Part shown: in pieces, positions 26,301 through 32,913 of the stretch
Layout: every line of letters starts with the position of its first letter
Position numbering within the stretch: the stretch's first letter is position 1
Origin: an uncultured Sphingomonadaceae bacterium
GTDB lineage: Bacteria; Pseudomonadota; Alphaproteobacteria; Sphingomonadales; Sphingomonadaceae
Direction: 5' to 3'
Length of the DNA stretch: 64,000 bases
Assembly: GCA_947493215.1 (NCBI GenBank)
Contig: CANLQE010000001.1
Span: 248,001-312,000 of the forward strand
Position numbers and translations under genes: made by a program
Notes under the pieces: model-generated
Database searches by the model: none
Told to the model about the DNA's origin: nothing
The model's input: the letters and a program-made list of their open reading frames with translations, nothing else

Positions 26301-28779
26301 AAACGACAGACAGTGTATCACCATCCCCGTCAAAATCATTCGCCAGCACATCGATATTGTTTATCGCTGTGCTTTCATTGGTAGCCTGAGTCGCATCATT
26401 GACTGCCGTCGGTGGGTCATTAATCTCAACAACGCTGATGGTGGAGACCGCGACATTGGAGTTCAGCGCCGCGTTAGCGAAACTGATATTTATGTTGCGA
26501 TCAACCTCAGATGGCCGTTCCGTCGTGTTTTCAAATGTTATCGCGCGCAGTGCAAGGCGATAGTCTCTCGCGCTGTCTGCCCCCGTCAACTCCACACCGG
26601 TATCGGTGCGTGTATAGCTGATGCCCCTTACCGTGCCTGATGCTGCATCGGAGCCATTGACCAGCAACCGGTCTCCTGCCTGTGCATTGGTAAGCGTTAT
26701 GCTGGCGCTTTGCACTTGCCCATCGGGATTGGTAATCCGCACGTCCCGGTCGACAATGCCGACGGCATCGCGGTTCTCGACATAAGTGCCCTGATAGCCC
26801 GAGCCACTCGCCGTGCTGTCATTACGGTCAAGATCCAGGCGCGGGATGGACACTGTTGTGCCGCCCGACCCAAGGTTGAAATCCAGATCGCCATCATGGC
26901 TGAAACCTGCTTGCCCAACGCCTGATGCGGGATCGATATTATAAGTGATCGTGAAATTATTAGTGTCCAGCCAATTGAATCGGGCAGCCGATGGCGATTG
27001 CGGTGGATTGGAATTCTCGCTCTGCGTGCCAGATGCAGTTACTTCGCCGACAGTCGATGTATCAAATACAATATTCGATGTGCCCGCATTTTCGAAAGAT
27101 GACAGTGTATCGGTACTAACTGTGACAAATTCTCGGCTTCGAGGTTGCCCACTAGCACCGTCAATGTCAGCAACCGTATAGGATACATCGATATCGACAG
27201 GCGCTCCGCTGGCGGTGAAAAAGATGTCCCAGCGGACTTCTGCTGTCGCAAGCGGCCCGCCGTTGCTTCGCAGCAGAAAAGCGGGATCGTCATTGCTACC
27301 GGTTGGCCGGTCAAATCTTATGGTATCGCCGGAGGAGATCGACACGATGGTCGCACGAATGGAAATAGATTGGCCGCTAACTGTTCCGACATTGTCCCAT
27401 GTGCCGGTTGCACCTACAGTTTGCCCCGGTGAGCGATTGCCAGACTCGGTAAAACCGTTGCTACCAGAAGCAACGATATTGCCATTTGCATCGCGCACGG
27501 TGAGCGAATCATTCGGCGCTGAAATCGATGTCGGCGCAAGCAATCCGTCCCAATCACGCGCAACCAGAGAAGCGGATTCAACTACACCCAACCGGTTTTC
27601 CAAAGTCCAGTCGCCACCGCGCAAAATGCTGCCCGTGTCATCAATTGACGCTGCAATATCAGCGCCCGTTGTCGCGGCCAGGGCATTCATCAATTGCTGC
27701 CCGGCCTCGTCATCACCGACATCACAGCCGTAGATTAATATGTCACCATCGGCTGTCAGCTTCGCGCCGATCGAGGCGAGTGAGGACGCCAACGCGCCCG
27801 AAACCGAGGCGCTGTCAATTTGCGTCGTGCCCAACCAGAAGACACCTTCATCGCCATGGCTGACGAGATGGATCGCGCCGATATTGTCGACCCCGGCAAG
27901 CGCCGTCATAATTTGGTCGATGCCATCACTATTGCCATCAATAAGGACAATCACACCTTTGCCCGCCCACGTCTCGGCTAGCTCTTGGTAATTTTCTACA
28001 TTGGTATCGATAAAGATGTAATCTTGCCCGGCGGCCGCGCCGTTCTGCTCAACCACGGCATCGTCGGAGGCGCCTTGCTGATATAATGACATCCCCTGCC
28101 CGATAACGGCGCGAGAATCATTATCATCGATGACAAAATAGTCTCGGAAGTCAGCTGGCCGCACTCCGACCTCCCGAATGTCTGTGGAGAGCTCGTCCGT
28201 CGGCAAGGCATCACGATATGCGCTAATGTCCGTGGTCCGCACATCTTCATTGAGATTGGTTCCTGTAGGATCAAATGGGCCCGGATCAGAAATAGCAGCA
28301 TTGACAGATGGGCTGGCAACAACCGCTTCTTTTACAGACACTTGTTCCTTTACAGTAAAGCTGTCAGAATTATTGAGATCAAAATTAGTTGCACTTGGTT
28401 CAATGTCGGCGGCGCCCGCTTCTTGTAGTGAAACCACCGCCATATTATTGCGGTCATCAAGATCAACCGCCAAATCATCGGAGAATGCGCTCGGACTGTC
28501 TTGAGCAGCGATTGTCACAGCTCCGTCAACACTGTCCGCAGCAAAGTCGTTGGCACCATCGGCACGCACAGCAGAGGGCGCCAATCCAACCTCTGGCGCA
28601 TTTTCTCCGAAAACATTGTTCATTCCGGTGGCAAGAGAGTTAGGCATAAACGGACCGCCGTCCTGCCCATCAGCGACAGATAAAGTCGCCGCCGCTGTAA
28701 CCACCGCCGCACCATCAAACATCATTCGTGGCTCTAAAGCGAGCAAGTGCGATGGCGGCGTGTTCGGGTATCTGGGCAT
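14386..28779 (-). CDS. Giant adhesin-like protein: LEPR leader, DUF4347, ~25 cadherin-like and ~15 Ig-like repeats
   Basis: A 4797-residue protein. It has no ordinary Sec signal but carries LEPRMMFDGAA at residues 16-26, the LEPR motif found at the start of very large exported proteins. Residues ~254-412 form a DUF4347 domain (HLVSHGDEGVFWLG, ILIYGCDV, GGDWTLE). After a ~370-residue linker region, residues ~788-4535 are tandem modules of two types: cadherin-like (EDTPV...VLANDxDPDGD...GGTSTATV) and putative-Ig (GLPPGLSIDxxTGxITGTID). A unique ~262-residue C-terminal segment follows. The DPDGD motifs suggest calcium-stiffened repeats, and Lys/Arg/Cys are very rare. No RTX nonapeptides are present. 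A surface fibre for adhesion or biofilm formation is likely, exported by the genes 15 bases downstream. The ATG at 28779 has GGGAG upstream. Confidence 0.88.
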   Translation of the reverse strand: MPRYPNTPPSHLLALEPRMMFDGAAVVTAAATLSVADGQDGGPFMPNSLATGMNNVFGENAPEVGLAPSAVRADGANDFAADSVDGAVTIAAQDSPSAFSDDLAVDLDDRNNMAVVSLQEAGAADIEPSATNFDLNNSDSFTVKEQVSVKEAVVASPSVNAAISDPGPFDPTGTNLNEDVRTTDISAYRDALPTDELSTDIREVGVRPADFRDYFVIDDNDSRAVIGQGMSLYQQGASDDAVVEQNGAAAGQDYIFIDTNVENYQELAETWAGKGVIVLIDGNSDGIDQIMTALAGVDNIGAIHLVSHGDEGVFWLGTTQIDSASVSGALASSLASIGAKLTADGDILIYGCDVGDDEAGQQLMNALAATTGADIAASIDDTGSILRGGDWTLENRLGVVESASLVARDWDGLLAPTSISAPNDSLTVRDANGNIVASGSNGFTESGNRSPGQTVGATGTWDNVGTVSGQSISIRATIVSISSGDTIRFDRPTGSNDDPAFLLRSNGGPLATAEVRWDIFFTASGAPVDIDVSYTVADIDGASGQPRSREFVTVSTDTLSSFENAGTSNIVFDTSTVGEVTASGTQSENSNPPQSPSAARFNWLDTNNFTITYNIDPASGVGQAGFSHDGDLDFNLGSGGTTVSIPRLDLDRNDSTASGSGYQGTYVENRDAVGIVDRDVRITNPDGQVQSASITLTNAQAGDRLLVNGSDAASGTVRGISYTRTDTGVELTGADSARDYRLALRAITFENTTERPSEVDRNINISFANAALNSNVAVSTISVVEINDPPTAVNDATQATNESTAINNIDVLANDFDGDGDTLSVVSASAPNGTLVINGDGTLNYTPNSGFSGTDTVTYMISDGRGGTSTATFDVTVASVNDPPVPVGSLPPQSNVDAAQGIFVGTSQGFSDPDNGFGELSYSATGLPPGLSINANTGAITGTIDNSASQGGSGGVYNIVVTATDPDGEAATQSFAWTITNPPPQANNDGGATNEDTPVTVNVLANDRDPDGDAPLTVVAASAPNGTVVINADGTLTYTPNADFNGNDVITYTISDGEGGTDTAVYNMTVVAVNDGPVPVGSLPPQASVDADGGVSVATASGFSDIDGPTISYSAAGLPPGLSINSNTGEITGTIDNSASQGGTNGVYNVTITATDFQGTPATQVFVWTVTNPGPTAANDTASTDEDTAVTVNVLTNDNDPDGDDLSVTAASAVNGTVVVNPDGTITYTPNAGFNGTDTITYTISDGEGGTSTATVDVTIAAVNDAPTPVGSLPPQTNVDADTGISIATAGGFTDSDDATLTYGVSGLPAGLSIDANTGEITGTIDRSASQGGSNGVYTVTVTATDAGGLSTTQTFSWTVTNPGPVAVNDTATTNEDTAVLIDVLPNDSDPDGDPITLIAAAATVGQATVVGNQVNYAPPANFNGTATITYTISDGEGGTATATITVTVTPENDAPVGTALPPQDTEDGAVISVPVAANFTDVDGDRLTFAAADLPPGLSIDPDSGVISGTIDNSASQTGGGVYTATITVSDGNGGTTTQTITFNVTNPGPLAVDDSASTDEDVPVTISPLANDSDPDGDDLTITAADAVNGSVVVNPDGTVTYTPNPGFNGTDTITYEISDGEGGTSIAEITVTVADVNDIPTISGSIGDQTNLDSQVISLPVAGAFTDPDGDALSYTATGLPAGLTIDPATGVISGTIDRSASQVNGGVYAITVTADDGRGGTVSTTFEWTVTNPAPVASNDSVTTDEDTDVNIAVLTNDVDADGDPLTITEAEAGNGTVTINPDGTLAYSPNANFNGEDTIIYTISDGEGGFSTATVTVTVTPVNDGPTTVGLANQNGEDGADVSIPTAQGFDDIDGDDLTFTASGLPPTLFIDPDTGLITGTLDSDSSVNGPFVVTVTATDPSGESVSTTFVYSIQNIPPIAVNDVATTPEDTPVTVAVLTNDSDPDGDALTITAASTSDGTVVVNPDGTLTFTPAENFNGQAVVSYTVSDGQGGTATATLTVDVVAVNDAPESLPIPDVTNEDNQSVSVDTGSFFSDLDGDTLTFGVTGLPDGLSIDPATGIISGTIDRDASQLNGGIYSVTVTGTDPDGLTTSQTFTWTVTNPAPTAVNDTATTDEDTPVDINVLANDTDPDGDVLTVTMATALNGTVTIAPDGTLTYVPDANFNGADTITYVISDGNGGTSTAAVDVTVNAVNDPPVAVDDVATTNEDTPVTIGVLGNDSDIDGDPLTVTDATSPDGTVVINPDGTVTFTPNPNFNGPTTISYTISDGNGGTSTATVSITVDAVNDPPVANMDSATTDEDTPVDIAVLTNDTDVDGDPLNVTAADAPNGTVTINPDGTVTYVPDPDFNGTDTITYTISDGQGGFSTSTVEVTVNAVNDAPVATPIAPQNDNDADVISVSVASNFTDVDGDTLAFTAMGLPPGLSIDAVGNITGTIDPDASQGGPGSDGIYRVTVTADDGDGGTVSQTFVWEVNNPAPVATDDVAATDEDTPVIIPVLANDNDPDGDALSVTSATASNGLVTINPDGTITYTPNPDFNGTDTITYTISDGNGGTSTATVEVTVAPVNDAPVASSPLPNVTGVDGEMPSIPTAGNFSDVDGDTLTFTAAGLPAGLSIDPDTGLITGTIDNQASQINGGIYTVTVTADDGNGGTVDSTFTYSVTNPAPTAANDSATTDEDTPVIIDVLANDNDPDGDDLTATVASAPNGTVVINPDGTVTYTPNQDFNGTDTITYTISDGNGGTSTATVDVTVAPVNDAPEVDIPIADLSNEDADVISVDISDKFSDLDGDTLTFTAAGLPAGLSIDANGVITGTIDNQASQLNGGVYTITITADDGNGGTVDGSFTWIVTNPAPTAADDTATTDEDTPSAPIAVLANDNDPDGDTLTVTSATAPNGTIVINPDGTLVYTPAANFNGTDTITYSISDGNGGTSTATVEVTVVAVNDAPTADPPLNNQTNDDADVISVDVSGSFEDLDGDTLSFTASGLPDGLTIDTNGVITGTIDPDASQLNGGVYTVTVTADDSNGGTVDSVFTWTVNNPPPVADNDMETTAEDTAVNIAVLTNDNDPDGDALTVISADSANGVVVIEADGTITYQPDPNFNGTDTIVYTISDGNGGTATATVEVTVTAVNDAPETVGLPDLFDLNNEDIVVPLGLAFNDVDDATLVYTVTGLPGGLAFDVDTGEITGTIDANASTAVTDGEYTVTVTATDAAGLFVSTTFTWTIGGLPPTAINDNYVGTEDTLINLDVLANDTDPDGDPMTPIEIVSAVATNGTAVILPDGTINFTPDPDFNGTATVTYTIQDINGEFATAVATIVIDPVNDAPDGTILPNRDSEDGDVVSADFGPLFSDPEGGVLTFTAANLPDGLSIDMMTGEITGTIDPDASQANGGVYQVEITATDDGGEETTQSFIWTITNPGPTANADMASTTEDTPTAPIDVLTNDNDPDGDDLTVTTASADNGAVVINADGTLTYTPDANFNGTDTITYQISDGQGGSSTSTVTVTVDPENDDPTVTPLAALGNADADVIALDVSGSFDDLDGDTLTFTQMGLPPGLTIDTAGNITGTIDPSASQGGPNGDGIYSVTITADDSVGGTVSSTFSWTVTNPPPVAVNDGPIAVTEDTPLDINVLGNDNDPDGDMLTVTLATAGNGEVTINPDGTINYVPDPDYNGPDTITYTISDGNGGTSTATVVINVGEVNDEPVASPIAPRNDVDGAMVSVPLASNFSDVDGDALTFTAAGLPLGLTIDLNTGIISGTIDSDASQPAGGVYTVVVTADDGRGGTVDQSFTWTITNPPPIAVNDTASTSEDLPVNIPVLGNDSDPDGDMLTVTTASAANGSVVIQPNGTIDYTPNQDFNGTDTITYTISDGNGGTATATVTVTVGAVNDPPVAVDDATVTDEETPVTIPVLANDGDVDGDPLTVTTASAPNGTIVINPDGTITYTPDQDFNGTDTITYVISDGQGGTDTATVAVTVNPVNDAPVAVDDVATTPEDTPITLNVLSNDTDVDGDPLTVTGATSPDGQVTINPDGTVTFVPDPNFNGTTTVTYTISDGNGGTATATVTLTVDPVNDVPVATPDVGQTDEDAPVTVSVLENDTDADGDPLTVTAASAPNGTVVINPDGTVTYTPDPNFNGTDTITYTVSDGNGGFATTTATITVNPVNDVPVAVNDNVSTPEDAPVTIPVLGNDTDADGDPLTVTDATSPDGTVVINPDGTITFTPDPDFNGPTAITYTVSDGNGGTSTATVTVDVTPVNDAPVATPAVAATPEDTPVTLSPLDNATDVDGDPLVISSATSPNGTVTINPDGTITYTPDPNFNGTDVITYQVSDGNGGFTTATITVTVAPVNDPPVAANDIADTDEERPLVIPVLANDVDLDGDPLTVTNATAANGTIVINPDGTITYTPNVDFFGTDTITYTISDGNGGTSTATVAVTVRNVNEVPVDGNEEVFGIGGAETIIDVLANGSDPDGDPLSVFTAKVDIGTVVINPDGTISHFADPEFQGVATITYIVSDGQGGFVESTATVIVTQANANVNDLLGNPGIGYPDSERLNTTLDPITEFITTPLIIDDTVNSFKSLNNTPDLNGSRPLLTAVNGLRSLNGMGELDVDGSPIGEVVNQLDQIRDLRFGADRLFDPRFGDFLVEGLTGFSVRQLSTGSDQVMIESVVRDRVIYMEVRDIGAESDPRMVEYQLRTRDGSPLPSWIRMDARGLAIIERPVDAETVRLIVRAIRADGQVTEIPVIVQGATGEIQIDEKTTLSQNMNGAAPLGSAMAMADASVAEETAQLLAAFKA
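15175..26418 (-). repeat. Tandem coding repeats of the giant adhesin
   Basis: About 11.2 kb of imperfect tandem repeats, each module ~90-100 codons. Reading from the N-terminal end, the first seven cadherin-like units each alternate with one putative-Ig unit; two cadherin units follow without a partner; alternation resumes for the eighth to fifteenth Ig-like units; and the C-terminal third is cadherin-only (the last seven or eight units). Counts (about 25 and 15) were made by eye from the conserved EDTPV and GLPxGLSID motifs. Short runs are nearly identical at DNA level, so assembly errors or recombination-driven length change are possible. Confidence 0.9.
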
Positions 28780-29395
28780 CTAGGTCTCCCGTATCGGCAC
28801 TGCTAGGATTTTACTGTAAATCTATCCAAACAATTGCACATAAACCAAATAGCCGATGCCCCCCGACGATTTGCTAATGGTTTGGGTTAACAGAAATGCG
28901 CCTGCGACCGCAACCCTAACACCCTCGGTTTTATAGGAATTATGTAAAATTTGCTATCAAGGTCCGGTCATGAAGACCATGGTTCAAAAACCACCTAATA
29001 ATGATTTATATTCGACTGTAATATTCTTATTTAGATATATTACTTGTTTTTACTTTGACATTAGCGGCCACTATATTGTTACCGATAAGCCCGAAGCATC
29101 GTGACTTTCCTGAAGTCCTGAGGGTGGAAGCGACAGACTGGTATCCAGGCGCGACGGCTGGAAACCGGGTTTCTTTTCAGAAAGGGGTCGAACATCATGA
29201 ACAGAAACGTCCATATGCTCCACCATGGGCAAAAAAACGGATCTCGAATATCCTATCTGGCGATACAACCAAGATAATATGCTATGATTGCATCGGGAAT
29301 AAAGTGGATTCGGATATTGCGCGCAGCATAGCGGTCATGCAAAAGCGCGGCTGAATAACATCTTGCAACTTCGATCAAGAAACGGACACTACAAT
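28780..29395. other. 616-base intergenic region between the divergent giant adhesin and NDUFA9-like genes
   Basis: The only gap longer than 300 bases. It must hold the promoters of both divergent genes. Bases ~28990-29060 are strongly AT-rich. A 26-codon ORF at 29197-29277 (starting MNRNVHMLHHGQ) has a good ribosome binding site, AAAGGGG, nine bases before its ATG; it could be a small protein, a leader peptide or chance. Small hairpins occur around 29130-29175, but I recognise no riboswitch or tRNA. A 99-codon frame at 29055-29354 covers the same bases but looks non-coding. Confidence 0.5.
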
Positions 29396-30343
29396 ATGGC
29401 GCTCGACGGACAATTGGTTTGCATTTTTGGTGGCGGTGGTTTTCTCGGTCGCTATATTTCACAGCAACTATTGTCACGCGGCGCCCGCGTGAGAGTTGCG
29501 GAACGCGACCCCAAAAATGCGTTGCGTATCAAGCCGTTAGGTAATTTGGGTCAGACCCAGTTTGCCAGCGCCGATGTGACCAAGAAAGATAGCATTGTGC
29601 GGGCGGTCCATGGCTGCGATGCGGTGATCAATCTGGTTGGCATATTGGATGGTGACTTTGAAGGCGTGCATGTGAACGGTGCGCGCAACGTCGCCGAGGC
29701 TGCAGCCGAAGCGGGGTGCGGCGCACTTATCCAAATGTCTGCTATCGGGGCGGATATTGAATCACCGTCCCGCTATGGCCGGAGCAAGGGCGAGGCGGAA
29801 GAAGTCGTACGCGCAGCATTTTCCAGCGCGATCATCATGCGCCCCTCGATTGTTTTTGGCCGGGAAGACCAGTTTATCAACCGCTTCGCCGCCATGATAA
29901 CAATGATACCAATTGTACCGATAATCGGCGGCGGAACCAAGTTTCAACCGGTTTTCGTCGGCGATGTGGCACAGGCCGTGGCGGCGGCATTGGACAGTCC
30001 CGCGCAATATGCCGGACAGACATTTGAACTGGGCGGGCCGGAGGTCATAAGCATGGGCGATCTCAACCGGCGGATTGCTAAAATGATAAAACGCGATCGC
30101 GGTTTTATCGAGATACCCGACTTTGCCGCGAAAGTCATGGCGACATGTACCGGATTTTTGCCGGGCGCGCCGATTACATCTGATCAATATAAGATGCTGC
30201 AAAAAGACAATGTGGTTGCAGATGGCCAGGCAGGGCTGGAGGCTTTTGGCATCACACCAACGCCGCTGGCCAGCGTTGCGCGCGGATGGATGGAAAAATA
30301 TACCGTGCACGGCCGCTTTGGGGCGAGAGCCAAAGCCAGCTAA
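29396..30343 (+). CDS. Complex I NDUFA9-like NAD(P)-binding protein
   Basis: A 315-residue extended/atypical short-chain dehydrogenase-like protein. The N-terminal nucleotide-binding motif FGGGGFLGRYI (residues ~10-20) fits the GxxGxxG of atypical SDRs, and the sequence lacks a convincing catalytic Tyr-x-x-x-Lys, as in the NDUFA9/complex I accessory group. In alphaproteobacteria such proteins are often annotated as complex I NDUFA9 subunit family; an isomerase/epimerase role is also possible. The ATG at 29396 is chosen over a TTG 33 bases upstream because the Rossmann fold starts directly after it. Convergent with uppP. Confidence 0.8.
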   Translation: MALDGQLVCIFGGGGFLGRYISQQLLSRGARVRVAERDPKNALRIKPLGNLGQTQFASADVTKKDSIVRAVHGCDAVINLVGILDGDFEGVHVNGARNVAEAAAEAGCGALIQMSAIGADIESPSRYGRSKGEAEEVVRAAFSSAIIMRPSIVFGREDQFINRFAAMITMIPIVPIIGGGTKFQPVFVGDVAQAVAAALDSPAQYAGQTFELGGPEVISMGDLNRRIAKMIKRDRGFIEIPDFAAKVMATCTGFLPGAPITSDQYKMLQKDNVVADGQAGLEAFGITPTPLASVARGWMEKYTVHGRFGARAKAS

Positions 30344-30355
30344 TCCGATCGAGCG

Positions 30356-31150
30356 CTAAAACCAGATCAATAGGGCAGCGCCCATTGCGACACGGTACAC
30401 GACAAAGACCATCATCGAAGCTTTGCGCAGGAACTGCATCAGGAAAGTCATCGTGGCAAAAGCTGCGACGAAAGTCAGCGCGCCGGTAATCAGCGCCTCT
30501 TTAACCAGGTCGCCACTGGCATCCATCAGATCAGGCACAATCAAGATGCCTGCGCCAGCAACAGCTGGAATGGACAATAAAAAAGAAAAGCGCGCGGATT
30601 CGACGCGGCTATAACCAAGGAAACGCGCAGCCGTCATTGTGACGCCGGAACGACTGGTCCCGGGGATCAGCGCCAGTGCTTGCGCCAAACCGACGATTAT
30701 GCCGTCTTTCAGTGTCATATCCTCAAAGGATTTAACCTGCTTCCCAACACGATCAGCGATACCGAGAAGAACGCCGTAGATGATGAGGTTAATCCCAACC
30801 AAATCAGTACTGCGAAACCCTTCCAGATAGCCGCCCGTTTTGAGGAACAGGCCGACAATGACCGCCGGGATGGTTCCGATAATGATCCACCAAAGCAGGC
30901 GGCGCTCTGCATCCGCCTTGCCGATGCCGATAGTCGCAAAACCGCCCTTACCTAGAGAAATCACATCCTTGAAAAAATAAGTGATGATCGCGAGCAGAGA
31001 ACCGACATGCACCGCAATATCAATCATCGGCCCCTGGTCCGCATAGCCAGTGAACACCGGGAGTAATATGAGGTGACCGGACGAAGAAATTGGCAAAAAT
31101 TCGGTAACGCCTTGCACGATGGCGAGGAGCAGCATTTGAATAAATGTCAT
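30356..31150 (-). CDS. uppP: Undecaprenyl-diphosphate phosphatase
   Basis: A 264-residue polytopic inner-membrane enzyme of the BacA/UppP family. Both active-site motifs are present: GVTEFLPISSSGHLIL (residues ~14-29, with catalytic Glu and Ser) and PGTSRSGVTMTAARFLG (~163-179, with the phosphate-binding Arg). It dephosphorylates undecaprenyl diphosphate to the monophosphate, recycling the lipid carrier for peptidoglycan and other glycans, and its loss increases bacitracin sensitivity in other bacteria. Length and hydrophobic profile are normal for the family. It ends 12 bases from the convergent NDUFA9-like gene. Confidence 0.96.
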   Translation of the reverse strand: MTFIQMLLLAIVQGVTEFLPISSSGHLILLPVFTGYADQGPMIDIAVHVGSLLAIITYFFKDVISLGKGGFATIGIGKADAERRLLWWIIIGTIPAVIVGLFLKTGGYLEGFRSTDLVGINLIIYGVLLGIADRVGKQVKSFEDMTLKDGIIVGLAQALALIPGTSRSGVTMTAARFLGYSRVESARFSFLLSIPAVAGAGILIVPDLMDASGDLVKEALITGALTFVAAFATMTFLMQFLRKASMMVFVVYRVAMGAALLIWF

Positions 31151-31422
31151 GATGGGACCCGGATAAATAAAGGAGTGGCCCGTATAGTTACCGCAGCACG
31201 TTTTGTCCCTGTTGAATTTAGGTCCGGTTTGATACTTTTATCGTGGCTTAAACTGACTTCTTGGCCCGACATCAGAACGAACATGCTATATGGGTAAGCT
31301 ATACTGTCCTTTAATATTGTTTTTGCGTGACTCAGGCTGCTGTTTCACCTATCGCGGGGCCAACGTCCGCTCTAACGGGCAAGGCTATCTCAATTGAAAA
31401 ATACAAAAAGTGAGCGATCTGC

Positions 31423-32877
31423 ATGCCAAAAGGCACGAAAAAATTAGACATGTTGAAATTTGTTCATACTGGACAAACCTACCCTGACAAACGCGAGCCC
31501 GCGCTGCGCGCCGAGGATTTTCAGGAAATTGCCGACCGTTACGCACCAGAAAAGGCAGCGGAACAGGCTGCACGTTGTTCGCAATGCGGGGTGCCTTATT
31601 GCTCGACCCACTGCCCGCTGCACAATCATATCCCTGATTGGTTGCGCCTGACTGCCGAGGGCCGGGTCCGCGAAGCTTATGAAATGTCCAACCTGACATC
31701 GACTATGCCAGAAATTTGTGGCCGCATCTGTCCACAGGACCGTTTATGCGAAGGCAATTGCGTGATTGAGTTTTCCGGCCATGGTGCAGTGACCATTGGT
31801 GCGGTCGAAAAATATATTACAGACACAGCTTGGGAAGAAGGTTGGGTCGAACCTTTGGTTCCCGGAAAATCCCGCGGGCAATCGGTTGGCATTATTGGTG
31901 CTGGTCCCGCTGGTTTAACGGCTGGAGAATATCTGCGTGTCGCGGGCTATGACGTGCATATTTATGACCGCCATGATCGCGCTGGTGGATTGCTGACCTA
32001 TGGTATTCCAGGATTCAAGCTCGAAAAAGATGTGATCATGCGGCGTGTTCAACGCTTGAAAGACGGTGGGATAAATTTCCACGAAAATTTCGAAGTCGGG
32101 AAAGACTCTACCTTGGACGAACTGCGTACCAAACATGACGCGATCCTGATCGCCACCGGCGTTTATAAAGCACGCGAGATAAAAATGCCGGGCGTTGGTG
32201 CGCCGGGCGTTGAAGAAGCACTAGAATTCCTAACCGCATCCAATCGGAAAAGCTTTGGTGATGACGTGCCAGACTTCGACAATGGCCGCTTCAATGCAGC
32301 GGGCAAGAATGTCGTCGTGATCGGCGGCGGTGATACCGCTATGGATTGCGTACGCACCTCTGTGCGGCAGGGCGCGAAATCGGTAAAATGCCTATACCGC
32401 CGCGACCGCGCGAACATGCCAGGGTCCCAAAATGAAGTGAAAAATGCTGAAGAAGAAGGCGTAGAATTTGTCTGGCTCTCCGCTCCCAAAGCGGTTGAAG
32501 GCACGGAGCATGTCACTGCGGTCAAGGCAACCAAGATGCGCCTCGGCGCGCCCGATGCCAGCGGCCGCCGCGCGCCTGAGGTGCAGCCCGATAGCGAATT
32601 CACATTGGAAGCCAATCTTGTTATCAAGGCTTTGGGCTTTGATGCTGAAGAACTGCCTAGCCTGTTTGATTGCCCTGACCTCAGCGTCACACGCTGGGGC
32701 ACGTTACGGGTCGATCATAAGAGCATGATGACTAATCTTGACGGTGTTTTCGCCGCCGGTGATATTGTTCGTGGCGCCAGCCTTGTGGTATGGGGCATTC
32801 GTGACGGTCGTGACGTGACCGAGCATATGCACAAATTTTTGCGCGAAAAAGCAAAGGCGGCGAAACAAGCCGCCTGA
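31423..32877 (+). CDS. gltD: Glutamate synthase (NADPH) small subunit
   Basis: A 484-residue beta subunit. N-terminal cysteine clusters CSQCGVPYCSTHC (~48-60) and CGRICPQDRLCEGNC (~99-113) bind [4Fe-4S] centres; GIIGAGPAGLTAGEYL (~155-170) binds FAD and VVVIGGGDTAMDC (~298-310) binds NADPH. It takes electrons from NADPH and passes them to the large subunit, which makes two glutamates from 2-oxoglutarate and glutamine. The usual gltB-gltD order is reversed here, and a gene for a periplasmic protein lies between them. Confidence 0.97.
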   Translation: MPKGTKKLDMLKFVHTGQTYPDKREPALRAEDFQEIADRYAPEKAAEQAARCSQCGVPYCSTHCPLHNHIPDWLRLTAEGRVREAYEMSNLTSTMPEICGRICPQDRLCEGNCVIEFSGHGAVTIGAVEKYITDTAWEEGWVEPLVPGKSRGQSVGIIGAGPAGLTAGEYLRVAGYDVHIYDRHDRAGGLLTYGIPGFKLEKDVIMRRVQRLKDGGINFHENFEVGKDSTLDELRTKHDAILIATGVYKAREIKMPGVGAPGVEEALEFLTASNRKSFGDDVPDFDNGRFNAAGKNVVVIGGGDTAMDCVRTSVRQGAKSVKCLYRRDRANMPGSQNEVKNAEEEGVEFVWLSAPKAVEGTEHVTAVKATKMRLGAPDASGRRAPEVQPDSEFTLEANLVIKALGFDAEELPSLFDCPDLSVTRWGTLRVDHKSMMTNLDGVFAAGDIVRGASLVVWGIRDGRDVTEHMHKFLREKAKAAKQAA

Positions 32878-32913
32878 ATATTGAAATTTTCGTCCCCAAT
32901 TTCGGAGCTATAG

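Noticed and set aside
15175-26418. Tandem repeats considered as a CRISPR or satellite array.
   Set aside because: The units are ~270-300 bases, in frame and encode cadherin/Ig-like modules.
14912-28783. Many plus-strand open frames of 60-300 codons opposite the giant adhesin gene.
   Set aside because: They repeat with the period of the adhesin modules and have low-complexity Ser/Val/Pro-rich translations, so they are antisense shadows of the biased repeat codons.
29125-29180. Short hairpins that at first sight resembled a tRNA or riboswitch.
   Set aside because: No acceptor stem, T-loop consensus or known riboswitch core could be laid out.
29055-29354. A 99-codon plus-strand frame in the long intergenic gap.
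   Set aside because: It has no convincing ribosome binding site, no recognisable domain, and its composition is unlike neighbouring proteins.
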